The notes beneath the pieces are model-generated. The model saw only the letters and a list, made by a program, of their open reading frames with translations. It did not search any database and had not been told where the DNA came from. A stretch of DNA of 49,904 nt from Nemertoderma westbladi (taxonomy: Eukaryota > Xenacoelomorpha > Nemertodermatida > Nemertodermatidae). Shown in pieces: positions 23,011-33,472 of this stretch (positions are counted from its first letter, which is position 1; each line of letters opens with the position of its first letter). Location of the stretch: NCBI GenBank assembly GCA_032718475.1, contig JAUCBJ010008987.1, forward strand, positions 1 to 49,904, given 5' to 3'. The position numbers and the translations under genes were made by a program.

Positions 23011-23332
23011 AATTATTACTACTATATTATACATTGTTTGATACGTTATTTTTTTTTACATAAATGTATTTAGACAAATCTATCTATCTATGTAACTCCG
23101 GTGTATACAGGATACAACGGGTGTCGCTGTTTAATTGACGAATTATAATAAAATGTCCTCGGTTTAATATCTTACCGATTAATGGTTTAGCTCAAATCGA
23201 TGTTGATTTATTAAAAATTGGTTTATTATAATATAGAATTAAAACTAATACGAATAGACCTCCATCTAATAATCTACAATACCTGTATATAACTAATTTC
23301 TAAATAATATATCATATAATAGAAAATATCAG

Positions 23333-23675
23333 TACCGGTGTACAAGGCTGAGATAATTCCCTCTTGAAATGACTCCCCAGTCATCTCAGCCTAGGCTGAC
23401 AACACTCCCCTTAGGCTGAGATGACTCCCCCCCAATTGAGTTATAATTCATATCCGTACCAATGTTATTTACGTATATTGCAAAAATAAAACTGTAACCT
23501 ATGTTATTGAGATTTCGTTTATTGTTTTGGTTAGAAAAGCCCGCCACTGTAACCTGCGGCCCCTTTCCTTTAAGTAAGAAATCTAGGGAGAAAACTGGGG
23601 AGTGTTCTCAGCCTAGGCTGATAGGACTGGGGAGTCATATTTGTTGGGAAGTTATCTCAGCCTGTTACACCGGTA
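23333..23675. mobile_element. MITE with 24-bp TIRs and iterated 'CTCAGCC' motifs
   Basis: The left end TACCGGTGTACAAGGCTGAG mirrors the right end CTCAGCCTGTTACACCGGTA, with 22 of 24 bases matching over the full repeat. Subterminal GAGTCATCTCAGCC-type motifs recur on both sides. The core has CTGTAACCT, TTTATTGTTTTGGTTAGA and CCACTGTAACCTG, shared with the MITEs at 1998-2267, 16045-16318 and 33473-33727. It ends about 90 bp beyond the TFAM-like stop codon. Confidence 0.8.
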
Positions 23676-23762
23676 TCATGAAAATGTTAATAGAGACAAT
23701 ATTAATCATTTTATCAGTTTTACCGGAGCATTTTAGTCAAATCATATAAAAATAGTCGAACA

Positions 23763-24473
23763 TTATTGCGGTGCTCCGTCCTGGGACCTCCTGTACATGC
23801 GGTTGATCCTCTTACGGGTGGCGTCTCCGACCTTATCGTAAGCCTTGGGGTCGTCCACCTGTATACGGTTCAACCACTCCCAACTCTGCCTCCTGTAGTT
23901 GAGTAGAAGTCTCTCCGCCTTGGTCACATATGGGGACTTCTGGGATTCGCTGAGGGCCTTCCATGCAGCGCCTACTTCCGACATCCTCTTTCTGGATTCC
24001 TCGAGAGAAGGCGAACCGCTCACGACGTCCTTTACGTACAAGGCGTAGCTGTTGGGAGGCATTATGGGTTTGCCACTGTTGCGTAATAGACGCTTAATAC
24101 GCTTAAATTTCTTGGCGCGGTATTCCTCCAACTGGAGGTTGTGGTTGTCGGGGCTAACATTTGCCTTGTCCTTTATGTATTTATCTTTGAGGATTTGGTA
24201 CTGCACTGTAAACTTCTCCTTCTCTAGGCTCGGTAAATTATTCCAGGAAACCGCGGTTTTACGTATTTTGTCCGCTAAATTGGAGCTTTGCGTCTTTTTG
24301 GTTCCCCTAAGTTGTTCCCTCACGTAGAGCGCGTAGGCGTTGGGGGGACGTTTGAGTCGTTGTACGGAGCCTAGCCAGAGTTTACTGGCGGATACATTCC
24401 GATACAATCCGTCAAGGTAAATGTTACCGAGAGAAAGGGAAGTCAGTTTGGAAGATAAAGTAAGTAATGACAT
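23763..24473 (-). CDS. TFAM: mitochondrial transcription factor A-like, two HMG boxes
   Basis: Complete single-exon ORF of 236 codons, ATG at 24473, TAA at 23765-23763. Residues 1-35 are Ser/Leu/Lys-rich without acidic residues (MSLLTLSSKLTSLSL...), consistent with a mitochondrial targeting presequence. HMG box 1 spans about 40-105 (LKRPPNAYALYVREQL ... SWNNLPSLEKEKF). A basic linker follows (AKKFKRIKRLLRNSGKP). HMG box 2 spans about 134-200 (MPPNSYALYVKDV ... AAWKALSESQKSPY). A short basic tail ends the protein. Length and layout match TFAM, which bends and packages mitochondrial DNA and activates its promoters. Vertebrate TFAM has several exons, so intron loss or a retrocopy is possible. 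No clear poly(A) tract flanks it. Another mitochondrial HMG protein is the main alternative. Confidence 0.85.
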   Translation of the reverse strand: MSLLTLSSKLTSLSLGNIYLDGLYRNVSASKLWLGSVQRLKRPPNAYALYVREQLRGTKKTQSSNLADKIRKTAVSWNNLPSLEKEKFTVQYQILKDKYIKDKANVSPDNHNLQLEEYRAKKFKRIKRLLRNSGKPIMPPNSYALYVKDVVSGSPSLEESRKRMSEVGAAWKALSESQKSPYVTKAERLLLNYRRQSWEWLNRIQVDDPKAYDKVGDATRKRINRMYRRSQDGAPQ

Positions 24474-24599
24474 TATTGGTTGGATTCACAATTATTATTA
24501 CAGTATTAATTATTAGGCTACAAAATAACCGATAGGCCTACTGTTGGAGTTGTGCTAGCAACTACAGAGCTAGGCCTATTCTAAATCGATTGGTATGCC

Positions 24600-24770
24600 T
24601 ACCTGCCTACTGTAAGTGTGCACGCTGCCTACAGGCAGATGGTACAGTACGCAATCATAATCATCACAGCATCATCATTGCCTGCGCACATTACTTCATA
24701 TAGCGCACACCTGGGCGGGTGCGGTGCTGACCAATCGGAATGCGACGAGGCGGTGCACACATTGCTATTT
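24600..24770 (-). promoter_or_regulatory. candidate promoter of the TFAM-like gene
   Basis: This stretch, 130-300 bp upstream of the ATG, is GC-richer than its surroundings. It holds TGCGCA/GCGCAC motifs (24683, 24703), an Sp1-like GGGCGGG (24713-24719) and a CCAAT box (24731). NRF-1 sites with a TGCGCA core and Sp1 sites regulate vertebrate TFAM; the parallel is inference. Confidence 0.35.
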
Positions 24771-24984
24771 GGCGTATGTACATTTCTTATACAGTAGGGA
24801 GTTGCTGGGTTCTTTGGTATATTTAGTGTTAAAGTTAAAGTGTTGGCGATGTGTAGATGAAAAATAAATTGATAAACGTTACTCTTTGGTTCTCTCTTTG
24901 GCTCAGTGCTTGTCTTGTAGATTTTGTAATTGAAATATGGCAGAGTAGTAATTTGAAGTAGTAATTCCGAGATAATAACCTCCA

Positions 24985-25418
24985 CAGCTGACAACCGACA
25001 GCAGGCAACCGACAACCGACAGCAGACGACCGACAGCAGACAACCGGTAGCAGACAACGGACAGTAGACAACCGACAGCAGAAAACCGACAGCAGACAAG
25101 CGACACCAGACAACCGACAGCAGACAACCGACAGCAGACAACCGACAGCAGACAATCAACAGCAGACAACCGACAGCAGACAACCGACTCCAGACAACAG
25201 ACAGCAGAAAACCGACAGCGACACCAGACAACCGACAGCACACAACCGACAGCAGTTAATCAAAAGCAGACAACTGACAGCAGACAACCGACAGCAGACA
25301 ACCGACAGCAGACAACCGGCAGCAGACAACCGACAGCAGACAATCAACAGCAGACAACGGACAGCAGACAACAGACAGAAGACAAACGACACCAGACAAC
25401 CGACAGCAGACAACTGAC
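24985..25418. repeat. 16-bp minisatellite array 1 (GACAACCGACAGCAGA)
   Basis: About 27 units of GACAACCGACAGCAGA with point variants. It is the reverse orientation of the array at 30290-31575. One strand lacks T almost entirely and the other lacks A, so all six frames are nearly stop-free; the long Val/Cys/Leu/Ser-rich open frames are artefacts. Confidence 0.95.
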
Positions 25419-25493
25419 GGTTTTCACTTTTCGGTTGATATATTATATACTATATAATGTATGAAGAATTTGTATTCGTTTTAAGAATTATGG

Positions 25494-25765
25494 TGTGGGG
25501 CGAGCGACGAAAGTAAGCGAGCTTAGCATACAGGTACCACTAACTCAATCGGTGTGTCTGTTGTTCTGTTGCTCTGTTGATCTGTTGCTATCAATTTTAA
25601 ACGTTAATAACTCACCCAAATCTCGATAAAATATATCCAAACTTGGTACATATGTAGTCTGGCAAAAGTTTAGAAATTTTCCAAGTTAAATTTGCGTGGG
25701 GTCTTCGTGCAGCATCTGTGTAACTGTCTTGCAGTTATAATAAATTTATTTACCCAAAAATTATT
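25494..25765 (+). repeat. dispersed repeat 'GTGGGGCGAGC', copy 1
   Basis: About 270 bp with landmarks GTGGGGCGAGCGACGAA, TTTTAAACGTTAATAACTC, ATCCAAACTTGGTACA, GTGGGGTCTTCGTGCAGCAT and GCAGTTATAATAAATTTATT. The same landmarks in the same order occur at 31838-32087. Both copies lie shortly after a 16-bp minisatellite array. Confidence 0.85.
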
Positions 25766-25769
25766 AGGC

Positions 25770-26580
25770 TTGGCATCAGCTGGTTGCTAGGAGACTGCAG
25801 GATATATCAGGTGGGTTTGAAATTCAGCAATACCGGTACAATGCAGCAATAATGTGGCCTTGGCTGCTTGGGAAGTGTGCTAGGCCTATTTCACTTTCTT
25901 CAGCCATTCCAGCTTTTCCAGATTGCAGTATTCAGTTATTCGCGACTAATCAGCCATATTATGTACCGGTCTTATTAAACATACACGGTACCGGTACTGT
26001 TACAGTGGTACTGGTACAGAGTTACCGGTACCGTCTTCAGGTCGTTGGCGCCACCCACCAATCGGCTCGGCAACGGCAACCATGGAAGTTTTGAAATTAT
26101 GCGGACTTAAGACTGACTAACATATTGTCAGGTTGTACCAGCTGACCATATTCCATGTTCCGGTATCCACTACTGCACTAGGTACCCCAACAGCCCAATA
26201 CTGCAATACCCAGCAACGTTTTAGAATTGTACCGGTACTCAAACAACTCGCCATCAAGGCCACCGCCTCTGTCTGTCGTAGTGTCGTTGGCGACCTCGAC
26301 TTGCGAGACCCGAGGACTGAAGAATGCATTTAATTTTTGGAGTAGTTTGACTGTGGACTTCTATGACATCGATGCCAAGCTGCCAATGCGTAAGTTTTTT
26401 TTTAAAGTAAAAGTGTGGTTAAATTTTCTTAATAATTTATTTAAATTTCTTAAGTACCGATTTTTGGATACAATTGCTCAATTTTAATCTGTTTTCAACG
26501 AAATTCAGATTGTGTTACATATTTGGAGGTTTCACCTCCAAATCCAAGGTACCAAAAAAGGTACCATGGAACCAAAACCA
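25770..26580. other. non-coding interval with GGTACCGG motifs
   Basis: No gene supported. CCGGTACC and related words recur between 25830 and 26240 as a degenerate short-repeat environment. Confidence 0.5.
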
Positions 26581-26582
26581 AG

Positions 26583-26888
26583 GTTCCACCTTGGTGTAGT
26601 GGTCGCATTGAATGAGTCGGTGTAGTGAATGCGGGAGATTCACATCTCCCGTAGGTCGTGGGTTCGATCCTCACATGGGCCAGGGCAGTTTTCGTTTCGG
26701 CACGAATGCTTTAAAGGGACCAGCCAGGGCGCATCTCTGCCTTGCATCCTTAAGTGGTAGCTAAATGAGTACTGGAGTTTCCTCTGGGGAGTAAAGAAAG
26801 TTCTGGGGGGACCGTACTGGAAATAAGTCGCCAGACTTTGTGCGTAATCCCTGGCCTAGCGGCCGAAGAAAATTTACTTTTTTTTTTG
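26583..26888 (+). mobile_element. tRNA-derived SINE
   Basis: The head has an RNA polymerase III A-box-like TGGTGTAGTGG (26592-26602) and a B box GGTTCGATCC (26661-26670). An anticodon-arm-like GGGAG-loop-CTCCC lies between them, with CAC in the loop. The body to about 26870 is unrelated to tRNA, and a T-rich run (26877-26888) ends it. An internal duplication of part of the A-box region (GTCGGTGTAGTGAATG) spaces A and B boxes wider than in a tRNA, so it is a SINE, not a functional tRNA. Confidence 0.75.
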
Positions 26889-26889
26889 G

Positions 26890-27428
26890 AATCCTTGCAC
26901 GGCCAGCTTTCTAGCAGTACCAACTAACAGAAGAATAACTGCGGTGGAACTGGTGCAATATCGACGGAGACACTTTTGTTAATCGCTTATCGCTAAAGAT
27001 TGAAAGCAAAAATAAAAATTATTTGAAAGTTGAGTCATTGGCGGGTTGTGGTGTTTTAGTAATCATAGTAACAGGAGAATGTTACAAGCCAAGTAATCCA
27101 ATGCTAAACCGTGCCAGCCTGTTTCGTTAGGCAGCTAGTGAGTGCTATTAAGTAAATTGACCTTTCAATTATATTGGAAGTGTAAATAAGGTTACTTACT
27201 AATATCACTGCTATATTATGGATAGCAGTAATCGTCAAGCAACATGACCCTCCAATAAACTCTGACACTCTAACACTACTACTGTGTTATGGATAGTCAG
27301 TATTCTTCTTCAAGTAACGTCATGAGTGACCTCATATTATTGGTAGTGTATTAAATAATCTTATTGCGGTGTTAAAGATAGTTCATTATTTTAAAAAATA
27401 ATGTACACTTAATTTATTTTATAAGTAT
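26890..27428. other. non-coding interval
   Basis: No gene or repeat recognised. It sits between the SINE and the long inverted-repeat element. Confidence 0.5.
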
Positions 27429-28249
27429 TAGTCAGGTCGCTTAGCAAGTTAATGTGGACGTTCTGGACAAACATCCCATTCATAATTGGCACAGGAGTAG
27501 ATTACCTTACCTTTAATTTTTTAAGGGGAACCAACTTTGAACATTAATTTACAAAAGTTCACTTTCCAATAAACCTACAGTCTTCTAACCTTGACCTACC
27601 CCCCACATATCAGTATCAGAGATTCCATTGACGTCATTTGTAAAACCCGGTTGCCATGGCAAATGATTCAAAAACGAGTTTCAAACGCAGACTTCCAGTA
27701 AATATCCTAAAAATATCAAACCATTGATTAATAATTGTTCGCCATTTGGAAAAATCATCTAACGTTATAAATATATTATCCCTGACATCCATTTCTAGTA
27801 GTGGACAACTTTAAATTGACCTGTGGTAGTCCTGTAAAACCATGGTCACAAGTCACTAAATCTTCAATTCAATTTTGGATCTATTCTCTTACATGCTGCC
27901 AAGTTCAGACAATTACTTTCCGACCATTCAAGTTTGCCTCTGTTGCCATGGTGACTGATAACAATTGAAATGTGGACAAAATATTGAAATAAACATGTTC
28001 AGTATACTTCAACCTTGATCATATGCACATATCTTAGTTCCTTATTACATAGTAGAGGTCTGTGACCTCTAGCACAGTCAATATAGTTACCATAGCAACG
28101 GGTATGTTTAATTATTTAAGCACTTACGCTTTCTTATTTTTTCATATTTTCATTTAGAAGGTAATAATTTTCTTGATTTGAAAAATATATATCTGGGGTC
28201 TATCATAGCTATTTTTAAATGTAAATAATTACTCATGACCATAGCAACC

Positions 28250-28590
28250 GGAGATTTCCCTCTTACGCTAATTTTACACATTGGCATTCCAACAAGGTTT
28301 CCAACATGGACTTACTGTCCTGAAGGTAAAGAAATTGTCATCACATCTGGTGAAGCAACTGTTATTCAGGGATCCACCCATTCAATGCCAAGCTGTGACC
28401 ATGAGGAAGCTGACACCAGGCTTGTTATCCATTTATAGGATGCTATTACCAATGGTCGTGCAAATTGTTTGGTGCGAACTGTAGAAACTGATGTACTGGT
28501 TATTATAATCGGGAAGTTTCATCACCTGGCAGATTTGGATCGATGAGTTGATCTTTGGGTAGCATTTGGCACAGGCAAGTGTCATACTTC
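28250..28590 (+). pseudogene. decayed transposon-linked ORF, 'HEEADTR...ETDVLVI' family
   Basis: One plus-strand frame reads through YCPEGKEIVITSGEA, CDHEEADTRLVIH, a stop, NGRANCLVRTVETDVLVIII, FHHLADLD, a stop, and VDLWVAFGTGK. This wording matches, from memory, a large set of uncharacterised proteins of fish and invertebrates that look transposon-derived. The acidic EEAD and ETDV pattern recalls the XPG-I/PIN nuclease fold (EAEA ... DxD); that link is inference. Two in-frame stops and the absence of both ends make it a fragment. It lies in the spacer between the inverted arms and was probably the element's own gene. Confidence 0.6.
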
Positions 28591-28874
28591 ATGTATTATA
28601 ACATCAATAGTGCGTTTGAGACCTTAGGTCCTGAAAAGTCACTCGCATTTGCCTGTTTTCCCTGTTGTTCATATAAACACTACGTTGCTTCGATAAATAC
28701 CAATATATAACAAATTCATCGTAGTTATGCAAAAATCTACCAAATCAGAGCAAACTTCTTTGTACAGTAGCTATGAAACAATCGCTTTTGCGAAAGATGT
28801 ATTGCCTCTCATATGTAACACTCTAAGAAAAAAACTTGTTATTGCTGCTGCTCCGTTGCTAAGATATGTTCCAG

Positions 28875-29180
28875 GTTGCTATGGTAAATTTGTCGTTGCT
28901 ATGTAAAACGTACCGTTGCTATACAAAACCCGCCGTTGCTAGGGAAAGCATTATACTGATGCAAGAAACTTGTTTTTGCTTAGAATACCATGAAAACTTT
29001 ATGGTTGCTATGGAAAGCCTATGTTGCTATGCAAGTATAGTAAGTAATCATAAATTAATTTGGAAATTTTTGTCCATAATATGTTTCTATATACTTCAGT
29101 GTTCATATTTCACAAAATTTGGAGAAATTCCACCTAGCAATTAGTGTATAAGAGGGAAATCTCCGGTTGCTATGGTCATG
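28875..29180 (+). repeat. cluster of GTTGCTATG(G) motifs
   Basis: GTTGCTA-type words occur at 28875, 28895, 28915, 28935, 29004, 29023 and 29166; the first four are spaced exactly 20 bp. They are half or degenerate X-box motifs (RFX consensus GTNRCC/N-RGYAAC). The regularity suggests local tandem amplification. Confidence 0.75.
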
Positions 29181-29482
29181 AATAATTATGTACATTTAAA
29201 AATAGCTATGATAGACCCCAGATATATATTTTTCAAATCAAGAAAATTATTACCTTCCAAATGAAAATATGAAAAAATAAGAAAGCGTAAGTGCTTAAAT
29301 AATGAAACATACTCGTTGCTATGGTAACTATATTGACTATTCTAATACTCCTAATACTATGCTGTTCTAGTGGTCATAGACCTCTACTGTGTAATGAGGA
29401 ACTAAGATATGTGCATATGATCAAAGTTGAAGTATACTGAACATGTTTTTTTCAATATTTTGTCCACATTCCAAAATTATCG

Positions 29483-29496
29483 GTTACCATGGCAAC
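29483..29496. promoter_or_regulatory. palindromic RFX X-box-like site
   Basis: GTTACCATGGCAAC matches the RFX X-box consensus over its whole length. A second identical word lies at 29811-29824, and close variants at 27650, 27942, 28086 and 29315. Binding is not shown by sequence. Confidence 0.5.
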
Positions 29497-30289
29497 AGCG
29501 ACAATCTTGAATGGCCGGAAAGTAATTGTCTGGCCTTGGCAACATGAAAGGCACAAGATACAAATTTTTTTTTAGATAGTTCGGAACTATATTGGATTTG
29601 GCAGAATATATGTAGTCACTTGTGACCATGGATACAGGACTACCACAGGTCCATTTAAATTGGTCCGCTACTAGAAATCAAGAGGGTCTCAGGGATAATA
29701 TATTTATAGTGTTTGATGATTTTCCCAAATGGGGAACAATTATTAATCAATGGTTTTATATTTTTCGGATATTTACTGAAAATCGGTGTTTGAAACACAT
29801 TTTTGAAACAGTTACCATGGCAACCGGGTTTTACAAATGACGTCAATGGAATCTCTGATGCTGATATATGGGGGGTAGGTCAAGGTTAGAAGACTGTAGC
29901 TTTATTGGAAAGTGGACTTTTGTAAATGACCCCGTGTTGACATGGTAATATGGGACCGATAAATAATGTTGCAAAGTTGGTTCCCCTTAAAAAATGAAAG
30001 GTATGGTAATTACCTACACCTATGCCAATTATGGGAAGTTTGTCCAGAACGTCCACATCAACCTTATTTTTGAGGTTAAGCGACCTGACTATCTAGAGTT
30101 TGTAAGAACACGAGGCTCAAATTCGTTTAGAAATGATTACGAACAGTTTATGAATATGTTTCGTCACCAAATTGCTCTCGTTATGGTTATTATTTAATTA
30201 CCGTTAATATTTTGTCGGATTGTCGGATTTGGTTAACCGTCATTGGCGTAGCATTTACACCCCACTAATCTTGTACTTGCTGTCACTTG

Positions 30290-31578
30290 TCTGCTGTGGG
30301 TTGTCTGCTGGCGGTTGTCTGCTGGCGGTTGTCGGCTGTCGGTTGTCTGCTGTCGGTTGTTTGCTGACGGTTGTCTGCTGACAGTTATCGGCATTTTGTT
30401 TTCTGCTGTCGGTTGTCAGCTGACTGCTGTCGGTTGTCTGCTTTCGGTTGTCTGCTGTCAGTTGTCTGGAGTGGGATGTCTGCTGTCGGTTGGCTGCTGT
30501 CGGTTGTTTGCTGTCGTTGTCTGCTGTCGGTTGACTGATGTCGGTTGTCTGGTGTCGGTTGTTTGCTGTCGGTTGTCTGCTGTCGTTTGTCGGTTGTAGG
30601 TTGTCTGCTGTTGTTTTTCTGCTATCGGTTGTCTGCTGTCGTTTGTCTGCTGTTGGTTGTCTGCTATCGGTTCTCTAATGTAAGTTGTCGGTTGTCTGCT
30701 GTCGGTTGTCTGCTCTCGTTTGTCGGCTGACTGCTGTCTGTTGTCGGTTGTCTGCTTTCGGTTGTCGGTTGACTGCTGTCGGCTGTCTGCTGTCGTTTGT
30801 CTGCTGTCGGTTGTCTGCTGTTGGTCGTCTGCTGTCGGTTGTCTGCTGTCTGTTGTCTGCTGTTGGTTGTCTGGTGTTGGTTATCTGCAGTCGGTTGTCT
30901 TCTGTTGGTTGTCTGCTATCGGTTGTCTGCTGTCGGTTGTCTGCTGTCGGTTGTCTGCTGTCGGTTGTCTGCTGTCGGTTGTCTGCTGTTGGTTGTCTGC
31001 AGTCGGTTGTCTGCTGTTGGTTGTCTGCAGTCGGTTGTCTGCTGTTGGTCCTCTGCTGTCGGTTGTCTGCTGTCGTTTATCTGCTGTCGGTGGTCTGCTG
31101 TTGGTCGTCTGCTGTCGGTTGTCTGCCATCGGTTGTCTGCTGTTGGTCCTCTGCTGTCGGTTGTCTGCTGTCGGTTGTCTGCTGTCGCTTGTCTGCTGTC
31201 GGTTGTCTGCTGTCGGTTGTCTGCTGTCGGTTGTCTGCTGTTGGTCGTCTGCTGTCGGTTGTCTGCTGTCGATTGTCTGCTGTTGGTCGCCTGCTGTCGG
31301 TTGTCTGCTGTCGGTTGTCTGCTGTCGGTTGTCTGCTGTCGGTTGTCTGCTGTCGGCTGTCGGCTGTCGGTTGTCTGCTGTCGGTTGTCTGCTGTTGGTC
31401 GTCTGCTGTCGGTTGTCTGCTGTCGGTTGTCTGCTGTTGGTCGTCTGTTGTCGGTTGTCTGCTGTCGGTTGTCTGCTGTCGGTTGTTGGTCTTCTGCTGT
31501 CGGTTGTCTGCTGTTGGTTGTCTGAAGTCGGTTGTCTGCTGTTGGTTGTCTGCTAACGGTTGTCGGCTGTCGGCGTAA
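30290..31578. repeat. 16-bp minisatellite array 2 (TCTGCTGTCGGTTGTC)
   Basis: About 80 units of TCTGCTGTCGGTTGTC, the complement of array 1, with variants such as TTGGTCG recurring in blocks. Open frames up to 297 codons arise only because the strand lacks A. No protein is called. Confidence 0.95.
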
Positions 31579-31837
31579 CGTTTACACCCATAATAATAAT
31601 AATAATGACAATAATTTTGTATCTGCTATACTAGGTTGCAGCTGATACTGAATTCACATCCACATCCTATTCCCTTTATGGTACACTGACCGGTTTCGAT
31701 TTTCATAACCTCATCGTTGTTGGCGGTAATTAGGGGTGCACAGGATAGCACTTCTTGTTTCCGGTCTGGATCGGATATCCGGTAGAATTTTGCCGGATAT
31801 CCATCCGGTCGGATATCCGGCCTTATTTTACAGGCTG

Positions 31838-32087
31838 TGGGGCGAGCCACGAAGTGAGTGAGCCTTAGCGTAGGGGTACCATTAATCAACCTGTCGTTCT
31901 GTCGCGTTTTTTTCAGTATTTTATTTTAAACGTTAATAACTCGGCCAATCCTTGATGAAATCTATCCAAACTTGGTACACATGTTGTTTGGCAAAAGTTT
32001 GAAAATTTTCCAAGTAGAATTTACGTGGGGTCTTCGTGCAGCATCAGTGTAACTGTTATTGCAGTTATAATAAATTTATTTATCCAA
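31838..32087 (+). repeat. dispersed repeat 'GTGGGGCGAGC', copy 2
   Basis: Same landmarks and orientation as 25494-25765, about 80-85 percent alike by eye. It lies inside the hAT-like element. Confidence 0.85.
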
Positions 32088-32689
32088 ATTTAAAATGCGT
32101 TAAATTATTATTACTATAGGATAAATCAGCTGGTTTTTCTGACAAATTTTGCAATACATTGGGGTTGTCTGCATGTACCATGTGTACCGGTACTGTCAGG
32201 CTGTACTCAATCCCTGAATCGAGAATCCTGCAATCAGTCAATACTGCAATACTGGTCAGCCGGTACCATACACTGCAGACATGCCATATCATGTAATCTA
32301 ATTAACCCCGGCAACCCTTGCGGTGATTAAAGTTTAGGCCTAATTAGCCCAGTACCGGCACCGGTAATAATAATATAATAGTTTAGATAGTTACCGCTAA
32401 TCATTCAGTCATTGCTGCATTGGCACGGTACACCGTACAGCCGTATTGCTGTACTGCCGTTGTCAGTTGTAGTGCGCACCGTACTGCCGTAGGTACCACC
32501 CATGGCCTACTACACACAGGCCATGACAAGGACTTTGCTGTGAAATTAGCGTAGGCTGACTGTGCTGATTATCAGATTATGGTACTGTGGTACAAGCTAT
32601 ATACTGTTAGGTATACTGCTGTATTGGGGTGGGGTTAGGAATAATCCATTTGTTTTAGCATTTAATCCCCTTATTTATTATAAAACCAT

Positions 32690-33330
32690 TGGAAATATTC
32701 GCAAATGCCGCTCCATTCTGCCATTACTGTCTGAAACGCTCCCGACAGTCCGATGTATCTGGACCCGAGCAGCCGAGTTGCTTCAAGAGGTGATTAACGG
32801 GGGAATACTATCTACGCAGTGCTACGGAATTGCTTGTTTGTCAGTACGATTCTATTTGGGTATTTACTACACTCAGACACTGGGAATACGGCGGTCGGTC
32901 AGATCGTAATGCGGGCCACTGCCAAGTTCCTCATGCCTCACTCCGGTCACCCACCTTGGAGTGCGGTGGGAAGAGTCCCACTTACTGACTTACGTCGACG
33001 ACTGGACGAATCGACGAGGATTGCGATCTGGGTTTAGCGGCGGCCCGGATCCTGGTATCGCCTGGGGGAAATGGTTGAACGTCGGGCATACTTGTATCGC
33101 ACTGGATTACGTTCTCTGCGACGTGAAAGTGTGAAGCGAATTCGTTGTCGAATTGGGTCGAAAGCTGCGGGAATTCTACTGTTCTACGGGAGTAAACCGC
33201 AGCGGTCCGGTGACTACGGACGGATACTACTGGGATAAGCAGGTATTTCGATCGAGTTTCTCGTATTCTCGATGCTCGACAGCTCGAGGCGGATAGAGAG
33301 TTGGTTGTGTTGGGCGGTGTTGTTCAATTC
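32690..33330. other. GC-richer coding-like island, unrecognised
   Basis: Base composition resembles coding DNA, unlike the AT-rich surroundings. Plus-strand frames give Arg-rich stretches (LTDLRRRLDESTRIAIWV; then, in another frame, EMVERRAYLYRTGLRSLRRE), broken by stops. No family is recognised. It may be the remnant of a transposon gene inside the inverted pair at 32484-34372. Confidence 0.35.
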
Positions 33331-33472
33331 TATCAAACGTATTAAATAATTGGTAAAATAATAAAAACACACCAGATAAAGATACTGAGCTTATGGTAAA
33401 GAGATAGGCCGAACTTACAATTTCCAAATAGATTGTTCATATAATAAATATATTTTTGGTATTTGATTTCAA

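Larger units (their letters stand above)
27429..30091. mobile_element. 2.66-kb long-inverted-repeat element rich in X-box motifs
   Basis: The left arm (27429-28273) and right arm (about 29139-30091) are diverged inverted copies. Matching landmarks are TAGTCAGGTCGCTTA, GTGGACGTTCTGGACAAAC, AAGGGGAACCAACTTTG, CCATTGACGTCATTTGTAAA and CATAGCAACCGGAGATTTCC. Each outer end is bordered by TA. The spacer carries a decayed ORF (28270-28590) and a cluster of GTTGCTATG motifs. The arms contain palindromic GTTACCATGGCAAC-type words matching the RFX X-box. The superfamily is not assigned; long TIRs fit a foldback or long-TIR DNA transposon. Confidence 0.85.

Noticed and set aside
24835-25413. Minus-strand open frames of similar composition
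   Set aside because: Same minisatellite in the other orientation, running into unrelated flanks.
26583-26688. Functional tRNA gene
   Set aside because: A and B boxes are spaced too widely, an internal duplication is present and the acceptor stem does not pair; better read as a SINE head.
30315-31578. Long open frames (up to 297 codons) rich in Val, Cys and Ser
   Set aside because: They are translations of a 16-bp minisatellite lacking A; several overlapping frames are open at once and no start or domain is credible.
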